From Tilletiaria anomala UBC 951 (taxonomy: Eukaryota; Basidiomycota; Exobasidiomycetes; Georgefischeriales; Tilletiariaceae), in assembly GCF_000711695.1 (NCBI RefSeq), contig NW_013547009.1:62001-126000 (forward strand): a stretch of 64,000 nucleotides of DNA, read 5' to 3'. Positions 55,262 through 64,000 of the stretch are shown piece after piece. Every line of letters starts with the position of its first letter. The first letter of the stretch is position 1. Position numbers and translations under genes: made by a program. The notes beneath the pieces were generated by a model. That model had not been told where the DNA came from. It searched no databases and saw only the letters and a program-made list of their open reading frames with translations.

Positions 55262-56742
55262 ATGCGCATCTTGCCAGCTCTAATCAGACGACATCCACCC
55301 CTTTCTCGCTCCTTCAAGACTTATCCATTAGCCTGCCGCGCGATGACCAACACAGGCGCATCTGCTGCTCGTCAGCTCATCTATGCCTATGCTGAGCCCT
55401 TCCTCCAGCCCGGTTCAGCCCCTGTTGCGGCGACTGGCTCTACCTCTGGGTCTTTGAAAGACTACGTGAAAGATCTCGCAAGCAAGACAACCAAGCCAGA
55501 GTGCCTTCTTGGCGACAAACAGGCTGACAATGTTGTCAGCTCTTGGCTCGACAAGGCAGAGGCGCTGTTCGGCGCCGCCTTCTCATCAGTCGATGCGAGC
55601 GTGCTTCACCCGCTCGAGAAGGAGGTAGAGCCTGTTGTCTACCTTGCACCAGGCAGCGTTGAACCGACAGCCGCGGATCTCTCACTCTTCGCGTACCTCC
55701 ACCCCCTGCTGTCCTCCCCATCATCCGCAAGCACGCAGCATGCCTACCCATCGCTAGCGCGATACACATCGCACATCTCGAATCTCTTCGCAGTCGCCAG
55801 TGCTGTGCAGAAGGCCAAGCTGGACATGTCAGCTTTCGAGCCCGTGTACGAGGGTATGCCAAAGATCGAGCGTGTGGATCTGAGCAAGGAGAAGGCGAAA
55901 GCGAAGGAGGCCAAAGCAAAGGCTGCGAGCAAGGGCGCTGCCGCTGGGGTGAATGCTAAGCAGGACAAGAAGGAGAAAGCAACTACCGCTGGCGCCACCT
56001 CTGGCGCTGCTGAAGGCGATAGCAAGTCCAAGAAGGAGAAGAGTGGGGGTAACAACAAAGGAGGAGCGGCTGCAGCATCGGAGCCTTCGCGACCACTACC
56101 CTCGCAGATCGATCTGAGAGTTGGGAAGATTGTGGACATCAAGAAGCACCCGGACGCCGACTCGCTGTACCTTGAGACCGTCGACTTTGGGGAGTCGACC
56201 GGTCCGCGCACTGTCCTGTCCGGGTTGGTCAGGTTTGTGCCGATAGAGGCCATGCAGGACCGAATGGTTGTTGGCATCTGTAACCTCAAGCCAGTCGCGA
56301 TGAGGGGCATCAAGAGCCATGCAATGTTGCTTTGCGCGACACACAAGGACGGTGCAGAGAAAGGAGGCGTGGAGCCCATCTTACCGCCCGAAGGCAGCAA
56401 GCCAGGGGACAAGCTTTGGATCGAAGGATTTGAGGGCAAGCAACCCGAGGCTCAGTTGAACCCCAAGAAGAAGGTGAGCGCTTCAGACCTTCCTCGCCCC
56501 TCACTGCGCCTGTGCGCCAAAAGTGTTCCTGGAAATCACAATATCTGTGCATCCGCTTTACTTTCACGCAGGTCTTTGAAACGATCCAACCGGGCTACCT
56601 GACGACAGCAGAGCGAAAAGCAGGCTGGAAAGGCGTCGGGCCAGACGAGGACGCGGACTCTGCGGAGCCCAAGGTCCGCTTGATCATCGGCGAGAATGGG
56701 CCATGCTACGCGCCGAACTTCGACGGCGCGACACTCTCGTAG
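55262..56742 (+). CDS. ARC1: tRNA-binding cofactor Arc1/AIMP1 (EMAP-II OB fold)
   Basis: Exons 55262-56473 and 56572-56742 (intron 56474-56571, phase 0) give 460 residues. Residues about 40-200 form a GST-like N-domain (ends LFAVASAVQKAKLDMSAFEP), followed by a Lys/Ala-rich tRNA-contacting linker (KEKAKAKEAKAKAASKG) and the C-terminal OB-fold (IDLRVGKIVDIKKHPDADSL, GICNLKPVAMRGIKSHAMLL, and the closing VRLIIGENGPCYAPNF). In yeast Arc1 binds MetRS and GluRS and delivers tRNA to them. An Arg-rich, acid-free leader precedes a second in-frame ATG at 55343 (MTNTGASAARQ), so a mitochondrial-presequence-like form and a cytosolic form could both be made. That last point is inference. Confidence 0.92.
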
Positions 56743-57990
56743 CATGCTTGTAGCCTCGCGATAGGGCAAGGGTATTTTCAGCACGCTTGATGGGTATGCA
56801 GCCGCGTCTCTTCCTCTTGGATATCAAGTCTGGCTCGACTGAAACGAGGATTGCTTGGAAGGCGCCGCTGTAGTGTACAAACAGTGCATGCAAGAGAGGA
56901 ATTGAAGACAAAGCAAGCGGAGAGAGAAGTCACGCGGTTTGACTGCGCTCTGTAACATTTTGCAAATGGCCTGTACAGGCCGACGGGGTCGTGAGACGTG
57001 AATTGCCGTCAGTACGGCAAAAAGTCTTGTGCGGCTATATACACACGCCGCTCGTGACGGAGACATGGCTGGGGGTGCAGGAGGCAAGGGCCAGGCTTGT
57101 GGAGCTGCAAAGTGCGATGCATGTGTATGTATGGAGGAGCGGTCTGGGCGAAGCTGATCTGTGCTGTGCTGTGCAGACTACAGCGTATGGTAGGGTCTGG
57201 TCAGGCGTGCTTCGTGGGAGAATGTATGGTCGTTACTCTCTTGGGATGAAGAGAGAGGACGTGCGCACCTCGACCCACCAGCCAAGTCTCGCCAGAAAGA
57301 AAGAGCGCTAAATCGGTTTCGGATCATATGCGTGCAGCCGCAGCAGGCACTGGAGCGCTGATCGCGTTTTTAGATTGTGTCAATCAATAATCGATGCTGT
57401 CATCCTCGCTTGACGGTAGATGCAGCAGCAGTGAGCGCAGGAGGAGAGTGTGTGGTACACTGGCACTTTCGCGAACCAGCTTGTCAGCCACTTGGCGAAG
57501 ACCCCATCGGATATACTTCTATACCTCTCCATTCGTTTCAGCATCTGTCCTTGCGCGCTGCCCTTGTTCACACGCAGATAGAGGTAGATGCACACGGGAT
57601 GAGACTGTGACGCAGCAACGGCAGCACGGGAGATTGCTCTGCGATGTGCCAGGCTGGGCTGACTTCTTTATTTTCCAGCTGCGATCGACACCTGACACTT
57701 GACACCTGTCTCATCTCGTCGCTCGTCCATTCCATTCCATTCTGTCACAACTCACCACATCGCGCCGCGCAACGCAACATGGCACCCGCAGCATCCTTCC
57801 TCACGCCTGCTCTTTTCGCCTGATTGGTCAGTCGTTTTCCCTTTTGGGCTTTTCTCCTCTAGCCAGGCGGGCAATGCAAGATTGAAAGTCGTAAGAGTAC
57901 ACGCCACGCCTACAAGGGGAAGGATCACAGCTACAGTAGCCTCTACAGCCGACTGTCGACCCAGAAGCTCTCCGCTTCCTGCTCCTCAAA
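56743..57990. other. 1.25-kb intergenic ARC1 / DENND6
   Basis: It holds the 3' end of ARC1 and the DENND6 promoter. The 57660-57760 stretch has TTGACACCTGTCTCATC-like and CCATTCCATTCCATT simple repeats. No coding sequence is supported. Confidence 0.45.
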
Positions 57991-60900
57991 ATGGCCGCAG
58001 GTAGAGGCGACGTCTCAGCTGCGATCTGTGGAGACGGGGATATCGGTCTCCTTGGGTTCGACGACAGCGCCTCTTCAGGGCAGATCTCATCGCTTGTGCC
58101 TCGAGAAGCGAGCTCGGCGTCCCTATTTGCTGCAAACACAGGCACTGCGGGTCAATGTTTTACGGAAGGTAGTCGGAGCTTCGGCTCGGGGCTGCATTTA
58201 TATTCGCCGTTCCCTTCAACTTCGGCAAAGTTCCCACCAAAGGCCAGGCCGGCGTTGAGGGTCCCTATGCCTCTTGCTGGCAATAGCAGCTCAGGTCCAG
58301 CAGCAAGCGCAGGGCCAAGCAGTTCCAGCAGACTGGGTCCGCCAGGACAGCCGCCATGCAGCCCGAAGCGTGCCTCTTTCCTGGCAGGGTCTGCCGGGGC
58401 GGAAGGAGAGTCAATAGGCAAGGGACTACCGATCAACAGCGCTGGTATAGGCTCAACAGGTGCTGCACTTGGGAGCATGGGTGACGATGTCCTTGAGCCG
58501 AGCAATTTGGACCCGCCTCTTACGACACAGTCTGCCTACCCACCTTCCTTCCCGACACCGGGTGAAGGTCCATATAGCTCTTCCACGGAAGCAGGGCTGC
58601 ACCCAAATGCTTCGAGTCCCGCTTCGATGTCGCAGAGTCGTCTGACGCCGCCTAAGCCAAAACTACACAGGTCCTCGAACGGCAGCGCTACGTGCGGGAC
58701 TGGCGTGCCGGAACCAAAGAGTCGGAAGGGAATGGTCGCCAATGCAGATGCAGGGGACATTTCTTCATCACAAGCCGGGGACGGGCAGACCTACTACCTG
58801 CGCCTGGCGGAAGCCCAGACGCTCTTGTGGTCGTCGAATGCTGTTCCTGGAGCAGCGCGCTTGCTGTCAAACAAGCGGGAGAGCGTCGGCGCAGGCGATC
58901 TGTCTTGTCCTTCCCCAGGCTTGATGCAAAATATTGCGGGCTTCAGCCCGGTCGTGGCCGAGATGCCTCTGCAATCTGCATTCCATGAAGGCGAAGTTGC
59001 GAGCGCGTACGCGCAGAACAAACAAGCTCTCGAGCAGGATCAACCTATGCGGCGCTCCAGTACTGGCGGCGAGAAAGTGCAGAGGCGCGCATCTCGCGCC
59101 TCCTCCCCGGGCGGCCAACATGGGATACACATGGGCTCGGTCGCGCAGAGAGCTGCTGCAGCGGCGGTGGCTCGGAATATTGGCGCTGGCATCGATGTGC
59201 CGAGCCGCCGGACGTCATTGAACAACATATGCAGCATGTCGCCCAGCATTGCGACCAAGCGCTTGGAGCACGAAGGCAACGCTCCCCCGCGTGTTGCCTC
59301 ATCGACCGGAGAGCAAGAAAGAAGCAAGGGAAAGGGTAAAGGCGCTGCGAAACCCGCAGTCTCCCAGATTCCTGCGTTCGATCGACAGGCGCTGCAGCGA
59401 TGGATCCTGTCTGTCGGCTGCGTCACTTTCGACCTCGACCTCGGGCCGGATCTAGAATTCCTCTACCCTCCATTGGGAATCAGCAAAGAGGAGAAGGACA
59501 ACATCGCCTTTTCCTCCTTTCCTGACACTTCCATCTTTGATGACGGGTACACGACCTTCTCATGGCGTGTGCGCGAAGTCCCGTTGCACTCGTCCTACAG
59601 CGAAGCACCCGTCATCGGCAGGCTGAACAAGCCTCCTCCACCTGGTCCTTCCCCTGCTGCATCTTCGTTTTCTTCTTCACCGGACCGGAATGTGCCGGTC
59701 TCGCCGATCGACACGACCTCATCTGATTCGGTGAAGGAGTCGCCGCTGCCAAGCCCAACGACCAGCGCCTTTGCTCATCGCCACGCTTCACACGCATCGC
59801 TGCAGCCACAGTCTGCCAGCCGCTCCGCTCCGCCGCCGCCGTCGACTGCATCCGCGCTTGGACCGAACGGCGGCGGAAGTGCGCTCAATGGGAAGCTACT
59901 TTCGCAACATCCCTCCATGGCTTCTATAGCTGCCGAGACAAGTCACTCGAGGAACAACAGCGCGACATCTACAGGTACGACCGAGCCTTCCGCCGCGGCC
60001 CTGTCTAACCTCCCGGGTGCCAATTCGACGGATGTGGACCTGTGTTCGTCTCTGATCATGAGGGACTTGGAAGTGCGAACGGCAGGTGGCTTAGCCATCG
60101 ATCACGATGCCGAGGAGAAGCAGGATCGCGCGGCAGCGCCCGCTTGTGCTGCGGCTGAAGCGCCTAATGCAGTGACAAGGAAAGGAGGGGGGAGCACGAG
60201 CAGCTCTTACATCTACGGGGTATGCTTCTTTCGACAGAAGCGCGATCCGTCCATCCGGCGAGGCTATTTCCAGAAATCAGTCGTCATCCTCAGCCATCTA
60301 CCATATGTCTCGCTGCTGACGGAACTTGTATCCAAGCTCGGACGTGAGTATAGTCACGAGCGCTTTGTTTTCACATCTTGGCTCTCCCGAAACATTTACA
60401 CTTTTTATACCTTATCCCCTCAGCACTCTACTTTGAGCACGGACAACCGATGCTTGAAGCCTTCATTCAAGATGTGGTGCGATGGCCAGCACCCGAGTCA
60501 GGCGTGACTTTGACTCTCCCCGCTCTAGGCTCGGTTCTGAAGGTGTCTCTGCCTATCGGCTCGCAGTTTCAGACGGACGCCGCCACGAATGCATACATCC
60601 CCTCCTTGACGAATCCAAACATGGCAACATCACTTCTTACGAAGAAGAAGATCACACAGCCTGGCCGGCAACCCGAGCCTGAGCCCGTGAGTGTAAGCCA
60701 AATCCTCCAAGACTAGTCATATATTGACAATTGCGTTTGCTCCATTCTGTTGCAGCTGCTGGCATCAATACCCACAACGCCACTCATTGACACCTTCCGC
60801 GATGCGCTTGCGGACCTTTGGCTGCTCTGGGAATGTATGCTCCTTGCTGAGTGAGTTTGTGCTTCCCAGCAACACAGAGAGCGTGCGTGCTGACATCTTC

Positions 60901-62657
60901 GCTGCACGAATGCTCAGTCCTATCCTTGTCATTGGACCCGACCCAAAGGCTTGCAGTGATGCTGTTTGGCATCTTCTCGATTTGATCCGACCAATACCTT
61001 ACGCAGGAGATTTTCGGCCCTACTTCCACATTCACGACTATGATTGCGGCGCGCTAGTCACCAAAAACAAGCCGCAAGCAGGCACGCTGCTGGGCGTCAC
61101 AAACCCTTTCTTCGTGGCCGCATGCGGCCACTGGCCAAACCTGCTACGCGTGGGGCGACCGGCGCCAAAGGTAACCCATCATTTTGGCATCGGTCGCAGC
61201 GGGAGCGCGAGCAAGAAGCCCACCGCACCCGGCGTCGCGGGCGGTATGAGTGCTGGTGGTGGCGGGCCGGACCATCAGCCGGGCTTGGCCAGCAAGCGCA
61301 AGCGCAGAGCATCCAAGGACAGGCCTCTGCTCAAGGCGATGGTCGATGCTGTGGAAAAGCAAGAGGGTGGTGCGTTGCAGAATCAACTGCTCGCAACGCA
61401 TCGAGAAGGAAGGCTGACGGCGTCTTCTACCTCGCTTTTCTTTCAGTCGAAGCCGCCAACGGGATGCTGCGTCGCTACTTTTCCGACTTGACAGAGCGCT
61501 TCTTGCAGCCACTCAATCGCTACATTGCTTCTTTGGTTCCGTCGTCTGGTGCGATTCCGACTTTACCTGGCGAGCCGCTGCGCATCAAGCCTTTCAACAC
61601 GAACGATTTCCTGGGCTCGCTAAAAGCGCATGGCACACCTCTGCTGCTCAAGAACCGCAATCTGCCGACGGGCGCTGCAATTCGACAGTCACTCTATCTC
61701 GATTTCCTCAAGTGTCCCAACTTTTCACTCTGGCTGCATGCAAAGTTGGCCGCCGCGGATGATGATAATTGGCGCAGGAGGATCAAGGTTCTCGAGATGG
61801 GTGATGTGCAGAGGTTTGCACAGAGGAATGGCGAGATTGAAACGATCGACTTGCTGAGCAGATTACGAGAAGAGATCGTGAGTATCGCCTTCTCAAATTG
61901 AGGCCTCGCTGCAATGTCGCTGGCCACTGAATCTACGCCGCCGACTTGCGATCGTAATCAGAAAAACGTAGATGCTCGGATTGCAGCAGATCAGAGCTCG
62001 GTAGGGCCGGGCCGGCGCTGGCGTACCGACGAAAGGGCGCCACCCTCCCGGGCAGATTCTGCTGCATCATCAAATTTCGAGCCTTCGTTCGGCGCTGGCA
62101 CAACAAGTATCGGGGTTGGTAGTGGCCATAGTGCGAGCGCCACCGCAGGCTCGAGTACGGACGGATCCACGGCAGCCCACTCGTTCAGCTCTCTGTCAGC
62201 CGCAGCTACACCTGCGTCTACATTTGCTTCTGCGCCGCCAGGCGCAAAACAGGGCGCCCCCATGCCGCCAAGACATTTGCCATCTAGGCAAGGCAGTAGC
62301 AGCACAGACTCCTTCAGCGGCGGCTGTGGTGGTGGCGTCATTGACGAGAACGCGAACGCGGGCGTAGGGACGGGTACGTACGGTCGTACGCTGGCGGCAA
62401 AGAAGCACAAGCTGCTGGATCAATTGGATAGGCTGGCAGAGGTGTTATCGCCGGATCTCAAGTCCAGCTTGCGCCTGAAAGAGTGTGAGCGCGAACGCGG
62501 GCGTGTCACCAAGCGCGGCACAGAAACCGTGTCGCCTGTCGCTCAGAGTTACAAGGATGGAGCTGCGATCCCCGCTCCAGGTGGCGATCGTAATGGCGGC
62601 AGGATCGATAACGTCTCGGGCTCGGAACGGGGTAGCGCAGACGGTTCCATGACGTAG
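57991..62657 (+). CDS. DENND6/Afi1-family DENN-domain protein
   Basis: Exons 57991-60343, 60424-60686, 60756-60850, 60918-61369, 61447-61877 and 61962-62657 give 1429 residues. A poorly conserved Ser-rich N-terminus of about 470 residues precedes the longin/uDENN part (RWILSVGCVTFDLDLGPDLE, YPPLGIS, SFPDTSIFDDG). A Ser/Pro insert follows, then SSYIYGVCFFRQKRDPSIRR, GYFQKSVVILSHLPYVSLL, PLYFEHGQPMLEAFI, cDENN (DPILVIGPDPKACSD, DFRPYFHIHDYDCG, LLGVTNPFFVAACGHWPNLL) and the dDENN region (LTERFLQPLNRYIASLVP, FLKCPNFSLWLHAKL). Animal DENND6 proteins are Rab14 exchange factors; yeast Afi1 is a polarity protein that binds Arf3. GEF activity here is inferred. The last exon is low complexity except for a final helix (KHKLLDQLDRLAEVL), and its acceptor is the least certain join. 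Confidence 0.88.
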
Positions 62658-64000
62658 GGGCAGCGGCTGATCAACCTCGAGCGAGGGGAGTCATCGACGG
62701 GGGCTTTGTATATATGAAAGCCCGAGTACAATTATATTGGCCATTATGCACGTGCCTCTAGCACCTTGCTGATCGCCATGCAGATCAGAACAGGGCAGCG
62801 CAGCGGGTTTGCATTGTATTGTAGCAAGGGTGGAAGGATCAAGGAAGGACACTCGCCAGTCTTAATCTTTGACTGCTTGTCGGAGTGAGGAAGGTTCGTA
62901 ACCCCCCTCCAAGCAAGCATGCTGGAAATCGCAGCCTGTTCCTCCAGGAAGCAACTGTCGATGGGGAACAGACGAAACTTGTCCACGTTCACCGTCCGGC
63001 TTGGCCTGTGCGCGGAATGAGGATCTAACACTTTGTTTGTGACAGGGGTGTGACATCCGTGTTCCTGCGTGACCGCTTTGATTCCTAATCGCCTGCCATT
63101 GCCGGCGGTTGTATTATTTCTGCACCACTGCAGAGCACCGCGCTACGACACAGGAGAACAGTGAAACACACGGTTCATTCGCCTGGACAGCTCAGCGCCC
63201 CTTACTTTCACATCCATCCCCGGCTTACAGAGTGAATGACATATATGTTTGTGCAAAGCATGCACATAGCATCCTACAAAGGGCTAGCTCTACGTACGAT
63301 GATTTCCATCATCATCGCCAGCAAGCCCGCTTGCCGGCCAGCCCGCTGGCCGCCGCACGTCCCATTACATACTGCCATGGAGGAGGGTGAAGACAAGCTG
63401 GGAGAAAGGTTCCAGCGGCACGAGAACGGCCAAAGCTAGAATGGCTGGCGAGATGCCTGAAATTCGAAGTGCGACGTGTTGCTTCGATTTGCCTTTGCGA
63501 CCCACAACTTGCCGGATGGTTCACAGTTAGGCAGTTGGCCTCCGGCAACTCAGCATGCGTCTTCCTCTTCGCTCCTGCACCTTTCTCTTGTTACAGCCGA
63601 GAAGACAAAAAATAATTATTGTTGCGGCCGTGCCTTGGCGGAAGAGCACAGACTGGGGCACCTGCTATAATTCTTTCTTTTTTGGCCAACAGCAGCAGAC
63701 AGGCATGCCCCAAACTGCCATCGTACCCCTTCTCGCCCTTTGGGCTTTGACAGGGATAGAGGGGAGACTGCTACTGCAACCACCCTCCCACCCACACATC
63801 TGGCAGCTCCCACAGTGGTCCAGAGCGCTGCTGGTAGTATGAGGCAACTGCCTTTGTTTGACGAGTATCCATCAAATGGCGACTCGTGAGCGTCTGCCTC
63901 GGTGCTCCGGGACGAATAGCACTCGGCAGTGACTCTCTTTTTCTATTGATCGGATATCGATTGATCGACTTCGCAGGGTCAATCATCAGCTTCAGAATCT
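62658..64000. other. 1.3 kb downstream of DENND6 without a supported gene
   Basis: Short ORFs on both strands (for example 63031-62744 minus) start at non-ATG codons and show no domain. The right end may contain the promoter of a gene outside the window. No tRNA, repeat family or transposon is visible. Confidence 0.4.

Noticed and set aside
1-64000. Mobile elements, viral remnants, CRISPR arrays, rRNA
   Set aside because: No transposase, reverse transcriptase, integrase or capsid-like frame, no long terminal repeats and no spacer-repeat arrays were seen on either strand.

Overview
The window is nuclear DNA from a fungus, most likely a basidiomycete and, by inference, an Ustilaginomycotina-type (smut-related) yeast or plant-associated fungus. 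The reasons are compact G+C-rich sequence, genes on both strands, mostly 60-100 nt GT-AG introns with CTGAC-like branch points, mitochondrial presequences, and housekeeping families (WRAP53/TCAB1, YANK kinase, DENND6, DNAJC8, TMEM97) in that style. I see no bacterial operons, CRISPR, rRNA, convincing tRNA, transposase or reverse transcriptase. Exon joins below were made by eye from splice signals, reading phase and family similarity; every reported join keeps frame.

Layout, left to right: YAE1 (-, runs off the left edge); a JmjC/cupin oxygenase with a giant acidic insertion (+); RAB5 GTPase (-) divergent from ESCRT-II VPS36 (+); SUMO ligase SIZ1/PIAS (-, 10 exons) divergent from pseudouridine synthase PUS7 (+); a YANK-type AGC kinase (-) divergent from a WRAP53/TCAB1 WD40 protein (+); a Sec14 lipid-transfer protein whose C-terminus is a complete molybdopterin-synthase small subunit (MoaD/MOCS2A) (+); exoribonuclease XRN1 (-); mitochondrial Lon protease PIM1 (+); a P5B ATPase (YPK9/ATP13A2 type, +); a SAM-dependent methyltransferase (+); a cysteine-rich type I membrane protein of unknown function (-); a TMEM97/EXPERA protein (-); a DNAJC8-like J protein (+); an FCP1/NIF-type HAD protein with a DxN motif (-); the tRNA-binding cofactor ARC1 (+); and a DENND6/Afi1 DENN protein (+). 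The last 1.3 kb has no gene I can support.

Functionally this is a mixed housekeeping region: tRNA/RNA metabolism (PUS7, XRN1, ARC1, WRAP53, DNAJC8), endosome/vacuole traffic (RAB5, VPS36, P5B ATPase, DENND6), protein modification and turnover (SIZ1, LON), and Fe-S or molybdenum cofactor supply (YAE1, the MoaD domain). No gene cluster for a pathway is evident.

The most unusual item is the in-frame Sec14-MoaD fusion at 24645-27590, ending exactly in the Gly-Gly tail that MoaD proteins need. Next are the JmjC fold interrupted by about 780 residues, two very short SIZ1 introns (32 and 39 nt), a 4-nt initiator exon in XRN1, a possible dual-start ARC1, and the unknown cysteine-rich membrane protein with a 21-nt exon.
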